Source of the DNA: Sphingobacterium composti
GTDB lineage: Bacteria; Bacteroidota; Bacteroidia; Sphingobacteriales; Sphingobacteriaceae
Assembly: GCF_009829075.1 (NCBI RefSeq)
Contig: NZ_WUQZ01000004.1
Span: forward strand, 1 to 44,386
Length of the DNA stretch: 44,386 nucleotides
Direction: 5' to 3'
The notes beneath the pieces are model-generated. The model did not search any database. It saw only the letters and a program-made list of their open reading frames with translations, and was not told where the DNA came from. A program made the position numbers and the translations under genes. This document shows positions 1 through 8,553 of this stretch, in pieces; within the stretch, counting starts at the first letter, position 1; every line of letters begins with the position of its first letter.

Positions 1-81
<81 letters not shown>

Positions 82-91
82 TTTTTTTATA

Positions 92-128
92 CAAACCCCT
101 TATCAGTAAAATGATAAGGGGTTTTTTG
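92..128 (+). terminator. rRNA operon terminator
   Basis: A perfect 10-bp stem, CCCCTTATCA at 96-105 with TGATAAGGGG at 112-121, has a 6-nt loop and is followed by six T. A further T-run at 82-88 directly abuts the 5S end. Together they isolate the efflux operon from rRNA transcription. Confidence 0.9.
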
Positions 129-225
129 TGTTTAGAAACTTTTTATATCTACATTTTTACAACATCTTAACGCAAATAGCTTTATCTTGTGTATTCGTTT
201 GTAGGGCAAATAGATATCTAAACTT

Positions 226-1296
226 ATGAGTAAAAAAGCCATAATATTTTTGAGCATTGGATTATTGATCGTATTGGGATTGGTGACATATCGTATTATT
301 ACCAATACCAAAAAAGATGAAGCAAATAAATCAGCTGGGGGAGCTAACCGCGCAGGAGGGGGAAATAAAGTCTATGGACGTGTAGTACAAGGTCAACCTT
401 TTGCAGATTACTTATCTTTGAGTGGTTCTATAGAAGCCAATGAAGTAGTTGAACTGCATTCCGAAGTGTCAGGAATAGTAGAGAATCTGAATTTTCAAGA
501 AGGAAGTCAAGTGTCTGCTGGACAAGTACTACTTAAAATAAACGATGCCGAATTACGCGCACAGTTAGCTCAAGCAAAAACACGCTCGGAGTTAGCGGGT
601 GAAAACGCACGAAGAGCCAAACTACTTTTAGAAAAAGAAGCGATTAGTCAGGAAGAATACGACATTGCATCAGCAGATTTCCGCACTTCTGAATCCCAAA
701 TACAATTAATAAATGCACAATTAAGCAGAACTTTAGTTCGTGCGCCATTCTCAGGAAAAATTGGTTTACGCAATATTTCAAAAGGTAGCTACATCACACC
801 TGCTAATGTTATTGCTAATCTTGCAAATACAGCACAGGTTAAATTGCTTTTCTCCGTTCCCGAACGTTATGCCCATATGGTAAATAAAGGAAGCCAAGTA
901 GAATTCTCTATTCAAGGAGATGAACAGAAATTCTCAGCTGTTGTTTATGCTATTGAGCCTGTGATTGAAGCGAATACACGTACACTTCTAGTTAAAGCCA
1001 TCAGCAAAAATAGCAGTAACAAACTTATTCCTGGCGTATTTGCTAATGTGACCTTTCCACTTGAAACGGTGGATAATGGTTTATTGGTTCCAGCTGAAGC
1101 ATTAATCCCGATTCAGAATGGTAAAAAGATTTTTGTATTACGCGAGGGTAAAGCCAAAGAAGTTATCGTAGAAACTGGTGGCCGTACAGATGCTGATGTG
1201 TTAATCACAAAAGGTTTGGTAGAGGGAGATACCATTTTGACTTCTGGCGTGATGTCGTTGCGTGATGGCTCTCCAGTTCAAGTTATTTTACGTTAA
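226..1296 (+). CDS. RND efflux periplasmic adaptor (membrane fusion) protein
   Basis: The 356-residue protein has an N-terminal membrane anchor (about residues 5-22) and no lipobox cysteine. It then has the usual adaptor order: a lipoyl/barrel-sandwich half (VVELHSEVSGIVENL, about 75-90), a short alpha-hairpin coiled coil rich in A/E/K (about 105-165), the second lipoyl half (VRAPFSGKIGLRNISKGSYI, about 172-192) and a beta-barrel plus membrane-proximal domain ending in VQVILR. Such adaptors bridge the inner-membrane RND pump and the outer-membrane channel. The permease starts 10 nt downstream and the channel gene follows, so the operon encodes all three parts. The substrate cannot be read from the sequence and no regulator gene lies beside it. 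Confidence 0.93.
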   Translation: MSKKAIIFLSIGLLIVLGLVTYRIITNTKKDEANKSAGGANRAGGGNKVYGRVVQGQPFADYLSLSGSIEANEVVELHSEVSGIVENLNFQEGSQVSAGQVLLKINDAELRAQLAQAKTRSELAGENARRAKLLLEKEAISQEEYDIASADFRTSESQIQLINAQLSRTLVRAPFSGKIGLRNISKGSYITPANVIANLANTAQVKLLFSVPERYAHMVNKGSQVEFSIQGDEQKFSAVVYAIEPVIEANTRTLLVKAISKNSSNKLIPGVFANVTFPLETVDNGLLVPAEALIPIQNGKKIFVLREGKAKEVIVETGGRTDADVLITKGLVEGDTILTSGVMSLRDGSPVQVILR

Positions 1297-1306
1297 TCTA
1301 TAGAAA

Positions 1307-4300
1307 ATGAGTTTATCCACCTTGAGTATAAAACGTCCGGTTCTGACCATTGTCATGAACTTGATGTTAATCTTGTTTGGAATCATCGGCTATACTTTCT
1401 TAGGTGTACGTGAGTTTCCATCCATTGATCCTGCACAGATTTCGGTACGCACCATTTATGCAGGCGCGAATCCAGATATTATTGAATCACAAATTACAGA
1501 GCCTTTAGAAAAGGCGATTAACTCCATTGATGGTATTCGAAACATTACTTCTACGAGTTCACAAGGTTCGAGTAACATCAACATTGAGTTTAACCTCAAT
1601 AAAGATTTAGAAGCTGCAGCAAATGATGTGCGTGATAAGGTATCACAAGCTATGCGAAGCTTACCTCAAGATATCGATGCCGCACCTGTCGTTTCAAAAG
1701 CTGATGCAGACTCCGAACCTATTATCTCGATGACGCTGCAAAGTCGTACGCACAATGTGTTGGAACTTTCTGATTATGCCGAAAATGTTATTTCACAACG
1801 TTTACAAACTATCCCAGGCGTTAGTTCCGTTCAAATATGGGGATTGCGAAAATATGCCATGCGTCTTTGGATTGACCCAAACAAATTAGCTTCTTATGGC
1901 TTGACGGTGATGGATGTACGTAATGCGTTGAATAGTCAAAACGTAGAATTACCATCCGGAAAGTTGACGGGAGCGAATACAGAATTGACGGTTAAAACAA
2001 TAGGAAATCTTTCGACCGAAGAACAATTTAATGATATCATAATCCGTGCGGATCAAACTAGGGTAGTGCGTTTGGGCGATATTGGAACAGCAGCATTGGA
2101 AGCAGAAAATTTCGAAACCAAAATGTCGGATTCTGGATTCCCGATGGTGAGTTTAAATATTATACCACAACCTGGAACCAATTACCTAGAAATCGCAAAC
2201 AGATTCTACACAGAATTTGATAAAATGCAATCCGACCTTCCCGAAGGATATGAAATGAATATCGCTATTGACAATACACAATTTGTGAAGAAATCGGTAT
2301 TGGAGGTCGTCGAAACATTGATTATTGCCGTAATATTGGTGGTCCTCATTATTTATATATTCTTCCGTAATTGGTCTATCGCATTCCGTCCATTGATTGA
2401 TATTCCAGTATCCTTGATAGCTACATTTTTCATCATGTATCTGTGTGGCTTCTCTATCAATGTATTGACTTTACTGGCTATTGTATTGGCGACGGGTTTA
2501 GTTGTGGATGATGGTATTGTGGTAACAGAAAATATTTTCAAAAAGGTCGAAGAAGGAATGTCTCCAATTGAAGCTGCTATCAAAGGTTCCAATGAAATAT
2601 TTTTTGCGGTAATATCCATATCGGTAACATTGGCTGCCGTTTTCTTACCTGTGATATTTTTAGAAGGATTTGTTGGAAGTTTGTTTCGAGAATTCGGAAT
2701 AGTCATCGGTGCCGCGGTATTGATATCTGCTTTTGTTGCCCTCACGCTGACACCTATGTTGAATGCCTATCTGATGAAAGGTGGTGAACAGAAGAAAAGT
2801 AAATTTTACGAACGTACAGAAAAGTATTTTGTGGCAATGAATACCGAATACGCCAACTCACTCAAAGGATTTTTAAAATTCAAATGGCTAAGTTTCGCAA
2901 TTCTAATTGCTTGTTTTGGATTAATTTATTTATTCTTCCAACTTTTACCCAAAGAAACGGCACCTTATGATGACCGTAGTTATTTGAGTTTACGCGTGAC
3001 TGCGCCAGAGGGCGTATCGTACGATTACATGGATAAGTTTATGACGGATTTGACCATGTTGATAAATGATTCTGTACCTGAAAAGAAAGTAAGTTTGGTG
3101 ATAACTTCGCCTGGTTTTGGTTCGGCTTCGGTAAATAGTGGGATGGTTCGTTTAGGATTGGTAAATCCTGAAGATAGAACGCGTTCGCAAGAAGAGATAG
3201 CAAATGACTTATCGAAATTGACACGAAAGTTTTCTGAAGCTCGCGTTGCAGTATCACAACAACCAACTATTTCTGTTAATAGACGAGGTGGTTTGCCTAT
3301 TCAATATATCATACAAGCTCAAAACTTTCAACAGTTGGAAGAAAAAATTCCGCTTTTCATGGAGGAGTTGTCTCACGATCCGACTTTCTCTATCACAGAT
3401 GTGAATTTAAAATTCAACAAACCTGAAATTTATGTCACAATTGACAGGGAAAAAGCACAATCTTTAGGCGTATCTGTATTGGATGTCGCACAGACATTGC
3501 AAATGTCACTTTCTGGACAGCGCTTTGGTTATTTTATGATGAATGGTAAGCAATATCAAGTCATGGGACAATTTGATCGTAAAGATCGAGCGACACCCAA
3601 TGATTTGGCTGCGATGTACGTGAAGAGTAACAAAGGTGAGTTGATTCAACTGAGTAATATTGTCGAATTGGAAGAGCGCAGTAGTCCACCACAATTGTAT
3701 CACAACAACCGCTATATGTCTGCTACAGTATCCGCAGGATTAGCTCCGGGTAGAAGTATGGGCGAAGGTATTGAGGCAATGGAGCGCATACGCGAGAAAG
3801 TGTTGGATGAAACTTTTACCACGGATCTAGGAGGAGAGTCTCGAGATTTTGTCGAGAGTGGTTCGAATACGATGTTCGCGTTTGGTCTCGCCGTTTTATT
3901 GATATTCCTAATCTTAGCAGCACAATTTGAAAGTTTCACCGATCCAATTATTATAATCATTACGGTACCATTAGCCGTAGCAGGAGCTTTATTTTCATTA
4001 TGGCTTTTTGGCCAAACTTGGAATATCTTTAGCCAAATCGGAACAATCATGTTGATTGGATTAGTAACCAAAAACGGAATTTTGATTGTTGAATTTGCGA
4101 ATCAATTGCGAGAGCAAGGAATGGATAAATATACTGCTGTAGTTGAAGCGGCGGAAGCGCGCTTAAGACCTATTTTAATGACATCCCTAGCAATTGCTTT
4201 TGGAGCATTGCCAATAGCTATGTCATTAGGAGCAGCATCGACAAGTCGAGTCGGAATGGGTGTTGTAATTGTAGGTGGAACTATGTTTTCATTAATTTTG

Positions 4301-4384
4301 ACACTTTTCGTGATTCCTGCATTTTATTTAATGATGTCCCGTGAAAGAAAACACAGACCAGAGTTTGATAATTTAGAAGATTAG
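1307..4384 (+). CDS. RND multidrug efflux inner-membrane permease (HAE1 family)
   Basis: At 1025 residues this is a full-length AcrB/MexB-type proton antiporter. The N-terminus MSLSTLSIKRPVLTIVM is the typical TM1 start. The TM4 proton-relay aspartates are D401 and D402 in GLVVDDGIVVTEN, and the TM10 lysine is K922 in GLVTKNGILIVEFANQ, so the transport machinery is intact. Two large periplasmic loops separate the two sets of transmembrane helices. It lies 10 nt after the adaptor and 1 nt before the TolC-like gene, which argues for co-translation. Several long antisense reading frames overlap it but are codon-bias artefacts. The drug or other substrate is unknown. Confidence 0.96.
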   Translation: MSLSTLSIKRPVLTIVMNLMLILFGIIGYTFLGVREFPSIDPAQISVRTIYAGANPDIIESQITEPLEKAINSIDGIRNITSTSSQGSSNINIEFNLNKDLEAAANDVRDKVSQAMRSLPQDIDAAPVVSKADADSEPIISMTLQSRTHNVLELSDYAENVISQRLQTIPGVSSVQIWGLRKYAMRLWIDPNKLASYGLTVMDVRNALNSQNVELPSGKLTGANTELTVKTIGNLSTEEQFNDIIIRADQTRVVRLGDIGTAALEAENFETKMSDSGFPMVSLNIIPQPGTNYLEIANRFYTEFDKMQSDLPEGYEMNIAIDNTQFVKKSVLEVVETLIIAVILVVLIIYIFFRNWSIAFRPLIDIPVSLIATFFIMYLCGFSINVLTLLAIVLATGLVVDDGIVVTENIFKKVEEGMSPIEAAIKGSNEIFFAVISISVTLAAVFLPVIFLEGFVGSLFREFGIVIGAAVLISAFVALTLTPMLNAYLMKGGEQKKSKFYERTEKYFVAMNTEYANSLKGFLKFKWLSFAILIACFGLIYLFFQLLPKETAPYDDRSYLSLRVTAPEGVSYDYMDKFMTDLTMLINDSVPEKKVSLVITSPGFGSASVNSGMVRLGLVNPEDRTRSQEEIANDLSKLTRKFSEARVAVSQQPTISVNRRGGLPIQYIIQAQNFQQLEEKIPLFMEELSHDPTFSITDVNLKFNKPEIYVTIDREKAQSLGVSVLDVAQTLQMSLSGQRFGYFMMNGKQYQVMGQFDRKDRATPNDLAAMYVKSNKGELIQLSNIVELEERSSPPQLYHNNRYMSATVSAGLAPGRSMGEGIEAMERIREKVLDETFTTDLGGESRDFVESGSNTMFAFGLAVLLIFLILAAQFESFTDPIIIIITVPLAVAGALFSLWLFGQTWNIFSQIGTIMLIGLVTKNGILIVEFANQLREQGMDKYTAVVEAAEARLRPILMTSLAIAFGALPIAMSLGAASTSRVGMGVVIVGGTMFSLILTLFVIPAFYLMMSRERKHRPEFDNLED

Positions 4385-4385
4385 T

Positions 4386-5690
4386 ATGAGAAGGGTGATT
4401 AGAATTGCAATATGTATGTTGCTTTGTACGCAGGTAGGCAGAGCACAAGAATTACTGACAGTAAAAGAAGCCATAGCTATTGCATTAGAAAATAATTACG
4501 ATATCAAATTATTTCAGAATAATTTAAGAGTCGCACAAGAGAATGTTACGCCTGGAAATGCAGGCATGTTGCCAACAGTAACTGGTAATTTCAACCAAAA
4601 TAATAGTTTATCCAATTCTAATCAGACCCAAGCGAATGGTGATGTAAGAGCTTTAGACAATGCGAAGAATAACAGTCTCAATTATGGAATTAGTGTCGGT
4701 TGGACTGTATTTGACGGATTAGGGATGTTTTCCCGTTATGAGACGCTGAAAGAGTTACAAAAACAAGGTGAAGCCGAATTGCAACGTTCGGTGGTGACTC
4801 GTATTTCGGATGTGATTTCTACTTATTATACAATTGTCGAACAGCAAAATTTGCTGTCGGCTATTGATTCGAGTATAGTTATTTCGCAAGAAAGATTACG
4901 GACAGCCGAAAATAGATTTTCAATAGGCAAAGCTTCGCGTTTGGAAGTATTAAATGTTCAGGTAAATCTGAATACAGACGAATCGAACCGCATAAAACAG
5001 GAAAATGTCGTTAAGAATCTTAAAATTGTTTTAAATAATCTTTTAGCAAGAGAATTGCAACAAGATTTTCAAGTTATTCGAGAAGTTGCGATTGATGAAA
5101 CCCTTACACTTGGCAATTTATTAGAACAGTCAAAATCTACTAATCCTGATTTGATTTTAATCAGCATAAATAGAAGATTGGCCGAATTGGAAGAAAAAAC
5201 GGTAAAGGCCAATCGTTATCCCACAGTTCGGTTGAATGGAGGGTACAACTTTAGCGAATCTGAATCAAGTTTGGGATTCGTTGCGCAATCCAAATCTCGG
5301 GGATTGACGTATGGCGTGACCGCTTCGGTTAATATTTTTGATGGTTTCAATCAAAGAAGAAATGAGCGTATCGCTAAGCTTCGAATAGAAAATGCAGATA
5401 TGCAGATTGAACAAATGAATTTGCAAATTGAATCAGAAATTGCTCAAGCTTTCAATGTTTACAAAACCAATTTAGAATTGGTGAAATTGGAAGAGAAGAA
5501 TGAACAGATTGCACGTCAAAATATGAACATAACATTGGATAAATACAAAATCGGAACCTTAAGTGCTGTAGAATTTCGGGATGCGCAAGAAAATTTTATA
5601 AATGCGGTATCTCGATATAATTCTGCTAAGACACAAGCAAAGTTGTCGGAAACCTTATTGATGGAATTAATTGGTAAAATCGAATTGTAA
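4386..5690 (+). CDS. TolC-family outer-membrane efflux channel
   Basis: The 434-residue protein has a signal peptide (about 1-20, ending ...GRAQ) and two OEP repeats with long helical, glutamine- and asparagine-rich stretches. The first begins LLTVKEAIAIALENNYDIKL and the second includes NPDLILISINRRLAELEEKT; a coiled-coil-like segment follows at about 330-430. Closely related proteins form trimeric outer-membrane ducts for RND pumps or type I secretion. As the last gene of the operon, 1 nt after the permease stop, it is the obvious exit duct for this pump. Confidence 0.93.
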   Translation: MRRVIRIAICMLLCTQVGRAQELLTVKEAIAIALENNYDIKLFQNNLRVAQENVTPGNAGMLPTVTGNFNQNNSLSNSNQTQANGDVRALDNAKNNSLNYGISVGWTVFDGLGMFSRYETLKELQKQGEAELQRSVVTRISDVISTYYTIVEQQNLLSAIDSSIVISQERLRTAENRFSIGKASRLEVLNVQVNLNTDESNRIKQENVVKNLKIVLNNLLARELQQDFQVIREVAIDETLTLGNLLEQSKSTNPDLILISINRRLAELEEKTVKANRYPTVRLNGGYNFSESESSLGFVAQSKSRGLTYGVTASVNIFDGFNQRRNERIAKLRIENADMQIEQMNLQIESEIAQAFNVYKTNLELVKLEEKNEQIARQNMNITLDKYKIGTLSAVEFRDAQENFINAVSRYNSAKTQAKLSETLLMELIGKIEL

Positions 5691-5724
5691 CAAACGAAAT
5701 AGGCAATCGAATTCGTAAAATAAG

Positions 5725-5742
5725 ACAAACGTTTGCGTTTGT
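5725..5742. repeat. Short inverted repeat downstream of the efflux operon
   Basis: ACAAACG TTTG CGTTTGT is a perfect 7-bp inverted repeat with a 4-nt spacer, 35 nt after the TolC-like stop codon. It could be an operator for the next gene or a transcript-end hairpin without a T-run. No function can be assigned. The remaining sequence between 5691 and 5945 is AT-rich with no convincing gene. Confidence 0.45.
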
Positions 5743-5891
5743 GAATGATTTTATAATCTGATAATTATAAATTATAATTGTTAAAGATAATACGAAGAAC
5801 ATTATCATATAAACCATGAAGACCTAAGAAAATTAATGCATTGGTTTTCTTGTTAGTGACTGTTTAGTTTGTTTTAATATAGGTGATTTTT

Positions 5892-5916
5892 AAGGGGGCT
5901 TTTTGCCCCTTTAATT
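5892..5916 (+). terminator. Probable terminator or leader hairpin before the GH109-like gene
   Basis: AAGGGGGC at 5892-5899 pairs with GCCCCTT at 5905-5911 with one bulged G, and TTTAATTT follows. It lies about 200 nt after the efflux operon and about 35 nt before the next start. It also argues against the longer GTG-started reading frame (5883), which would translate through it. Confidence 0.55.
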
Positions 5917-5945
5917 TAAGACAAAGATTTATAAATCAAAATTGT

Positions 5946-7367
5946 ATGAGTACAAATAGAAGAGATTTTCTCAAAAAGGCATCATTGCTATCCGCTACGG
6001 CGATTTCATTACCCGCATTACATGTGAAAGCAGCTGAGGCTCCAAGATTTAATATGTCTGGATATGCTGCGCCAAAAATTGATAAAGTACGTGTTGCTTT
6101 CGTAGGGTTAGGTAATAGAGGATCTGGTGCTGTAGATAGATATACATATATCGAAGGCGCGGAAATCGTAGCATTATGTGATAAGCATGCCGATAGAGTA
6201 ACCAAACATCAGAATACGGTAACACAGCGTGGATTGAAAAAACCTGCTGCTTTCTCTGGTGAAGATGGGTGGAGAGAGATGTTGAAATCTGTGAAAATCG
6301 ATTTATTGTACATTTGTACACCGTGGGATTACCATACGGAGATGAGTATCGAAGGTATGAAAGCAGGTGCTCACGTTGGTTGTGAAGTGCCTATTGGTTT
6401 GACAGTAGAAGATTGTTGGAAAGTGGTTCGCGTGTCTGAAGAGACGAAAAAACATTGTATGATGTTAGAAAACTGCTGTTACGATTTCTTCGAATTGCAA
6501 ACTTTAGGAATGGCAAGAGCTGGTGTTTTCGGTGAATTGATTCACGCAGAAGGTGCTTACATCCACGACTTATTAGATTTAAATTTCAGCAAAACATATT
6601 ACGATGATTTCTGGAGATTAAAAGAAAATATTCGTTTCAACGGTAACTTATACCCAACGCATGGTATTGGTCCAGTAGCACAATGTCTAAATGTAAACCG
6701 CGGTGACGTGATGACTTCATTAGTGAATGTGGCTTCAAATGATTTCCAAATGGGTGAAGAAGCTAAACGTTTGGCAAAAGAAGATCCGGCTACATATGGT
6801 CAATTTGTGGGTGCGCAGTTCCGTGGAAACATGCACACGACATTGATTCGTACGCAAAAAGGTAAAACAATCATGATTCAACATGATGTGACTTCACCTC
6901 GTCCATATTCACGTATCCATATGCTGAGTGGTACAAAAGGTTTCTGTGAGAAATACCCTAAAATTGGTATTAGTTTAAAATCACACAAAAATGGACATGA
7001 TTTCCTACCAGAAGAAGAATTAAACAAATTGCGTGAGCAATATACACCAGAGATCGTAAAATTCATCGGTGAGCAAGCTAAGAAAGTTGGTGGTCATGGC
7101 GGTATGGATTTCATGATGGATTGGAGATTGGTAGACTGTTTACGTAATGGATTGCCTTTGGATCAAGATGTGTATGATGCTGCAGCTTGGTCTGCTATTG
7201 TACCATTGAGTGTGGAATCAACTAAAAAAGGTAAAACTGTTGAATTTCCTGACTTTACACAAGGTACTTGGATTTCAAATAAGCCTGTTGAATTGACATT
7301 AAAAGGTGGTGGTAACACAGGAATTCGTCCAAAAAAAGACGCCAAAGGAAATCAATTGAGTGTTTAG
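5946..7367 (+). CDS. Secreted Gfo/Idh/MocA-fold protein, GH109-like glycosidase
   Basis: I chose the ATG at 5946 because it gives a clean Tat-type signal peptide, MSTNRRDFLKKASLLSATAI; a 21-codon extension to a GTG runs through a hairpin. The mature 473-residue protein has a Rossmann NAD(P)-binding motif, VRVAFVGLGNRGSGAV, and the oxidoreductase substrate domain. LYPTHGIGPVAQCLNVNRGD holds Y236 and H239, at the same three-residue spacing as the catalytic Tyr/His of GH109 alpha-N-acetylgalactosaminidases, and MMLENCCYDF and IMIQHDVTSPRPYS also match that family. GH109 enzymes cleave glycosides through a bound NAD oxidation-elimination cycle. Export with folded cofactor by Tat fits. The exact sugar is inferred, not shown. 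Confidence 0.82.
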   Translation: MSTNRRDFLKKASLLSATAISLPALHVKAAEAPRFNMSGYAAPKIDKVRVAFVGLGNRGSGAVDRYTYIEGAEIVALCDKHADRVTKHQNTVTQRGLKKPAAFSGEDGWREMLKSVKIDLLYICTPWDYHTEMSIEGMKAGAHVGCEVPIGLTVEDCWKVVRVSEETKKHCMMLENCCYDFFELQTLGMARAGVFGELIHAEGAYIHDLLDLNFSKTYYDDFWRLKENIRFNGNLYPTHGIGPVAQCLNVNRGDVMTSLVNVASNDFQMGEEAKRLAKEDPATYGQFVGAQFRGNMHTTLIRTQKGKTIMIQHDVTSPRPYSRIHMLSGTKGFCEKYPKIGISLKSHKNGHDFLPEEELNKLREQYTPEIVKFIGEQAKKVGGHGGMDFMMDWRLVDCLRNGLPLDQDVYDAAAWSAIVPLSVESTKKGKTVEFPDFTQGTWISNKPVELTLKGGGNTGIRPKKDAKGNQLSV

Positions 7368-7392
7368 TTCATAGATTTTTCTATAATATTTG

Positions 7393-7426
7393 GGCTTCAA
7401 GTGTTTTTTCTTGAAGCCTTTTTTTA
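7393..7426 (+). terminator. Intrinsic terminator after the GH109-like gene
   Basis: A 9-bp perfect stem, GGCTTCAAG (7393-7401) with CTTGAAGCC (7410-7418), is followed by seven T. It ends the transcript 25 nt after the stop codon, so the formylglycine-type gene at 7450 is probably transcribed separately. Confidence 0.9.
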
Positions 7427-7449
7427 TTTTAGTAAGTTAAATCGCTATT

Positions 7450-8508
7450 ATGAAAGTCTACTACCTATTACCTTTTATATTTTTTTATTCGTGTCAAGAA
7501 AATCCAAAACAACAAACGAAAAAGCCCTTGGAAGATGCAGTGACCTGTGCAATGGGAAGTATACCCAATCGTCTATCGTCTATAGGTGCAGAAAATGTAG
7601 CAATTGGTAAGGATTCGGTGCGTATGATTTTAATAGAAGGGGCAAAGTTCTCGTTAGGATCGGATTATTTTGAAGATGCTAAACCTAAACATGTAGTCGA
7701 AGTAAATTCATTTTACATGGATGAACATGAAGTTACGAATGCGCAGTTTACACGATTTGTAAAGGAAACAAATTATGTGACGATAGCAGAAAGACCGCTA
7801 GATCCGAAAGAATTTCCAGGTGTTGATCCAGTGATGTTGGTTCCTGGCTCAGCAGTTTTTGTGGGTAATCTAGAGACGCATGATTTAGAAAATCCATTGT
7901 CATGGTGGGAATATGTCAAAGGCGCAAGTTGGAAGAATCCAGAAGGTCCTAAAAGCAGTATAAAAGGGAGAGAAAATCATCCCGTTGTGCATATTGCTTA
8001 TGAAGACGCAGAAGCTTATGCGAAATGGGCTGGAAAACGCTTACCAACCGAAGCAGAATGGGAATTAGCCGCGAAAGCAAATAGTCATACAAATGAAGAT
8101 TATTATTGGGGTAAGGAGTTGAAAAAAGATGGAAAGTGGATGGCGAATACCTATCAAGGTGCTTTTCCGAAAAATAATGCTAAACTAGATGGTTTTGCTG
8201 GTTTAGCTCCTGTGAAATCATTTCCCGCTAATGCACTTGGGCTATACGATATGGTCGGAAATGTATGGGAATGGTGTTCGGATTACTACCGTTCAGGATA
8301 CGATACCAATGGCACTAAAGTTAACCCCAAAGGTCCAGGAGATTCGCACGATCCACAAGAGCCAGGCTTAGTCAAACGCGTGCAACGTGGCGGTTCTTTT
8401 CTATGTGTAGATAGTTATTGCGAACGCTACAAAGCTGGCGGTAGAGGCAAAGGTGAAATCAATAGCCCAACCAATAATGTTGGATTTCGTTGTGTTAAGG
8501 ATATTTAA
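7450..8508 (+). CDS. Formylglycine-generating enzyme-like lipoprotein (SUMF1 family)
   Basis: The 352-residue protein starts MKVYYLLPFIFFYSC, a lipoprotein signal with the lipidated Cys at residue 15. The rest is the SUMF1/FGE fold: FYMDEHEVTNAQFTRFVKET near residue 95, HPVVHIAYEDAEAYAKWAGK, RLPTEAEWELAAK and GNVWEWCSDYY. Near the end, QRGGSFLCVDSYCERYKAG carries C319 and C324, the pair equivalent to the copper-binding active-site cysteines of human FGE (C336/C341). The protein is therefore probably a true oxidase that converts a sulfatase Cys/Ser to formylglycine, not one of the many cysteine-less relatives. No sulfatase gene lies in this window, so the target is elsewhere or unknown. Confidence 0.88.
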   Translation: MKVYYLLPFIFFYSCQENPKQQTKKPLEDAVTCAMGSIPNRLSSIGAENVAIGKDSVRMILIEGAKFSLGSDYFEDAKPKHVVEVNSFYMDEHEVTNAQFTRFVKETNYVTIAERPLDPKEFPGVDPVMLVPGSAVFVGNLETHDLENPLSWWEYVKGASWKNPEGPKSSIKGRENHPVVHIAYEDAEAYAKWAGKRLPTEAEWELAAKANSHTNEDYYWGKELKKDGKWMANTYQGAFPKNNAKLDGFAGLAPVKSFPANALGLYDMVGNVWEWCSDYYRSGYDTNGTKVNPKGPGDSHDPQEPGLVKRVQRGGSFLCVDSYCERYKAGGRGKGEINSPTNNVGFRCVKDI

Positions 8509-8516
8509 CATTTTTG

Positions 8517-8545
8517 TTTCTTTAAAATTTATATTTTTAAAGAAA
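8517..8545. repeat. AT-rich hairpin just before the serine hydrolase start
   Basis: TTTCTTTAAAA (8517-8527) pairs with TTTTAAAGAAA (8535-8545), an 11-bp stem in the 45-nt gap between two genes. It could be a weak terminator of the upstream gene or fold over the start region of the next. It has no long T-run. Confidence 0.4.
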
Positions 8546-8553
8546 AGAATACA

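Noticed and set aside
2353..2745. Long antisense reading frame (130 codons) inside the RND permease gene
   Set aside because: It is a mirror of the permease coding frame with no family-like sequence or start context; similar antisense frames occur inside several other genes here.
5883..5945. Longer GTG start for the GH109-like gene
   Set aside because: It would translate through a GC-rich hairpin and place a Tat signal 21 residues inside the protein.
7401..7610. Small frame overlapping the FGE gene start
   Set aside because: It begins in a terminator loop and overlaps a well-supported gene in another frame.
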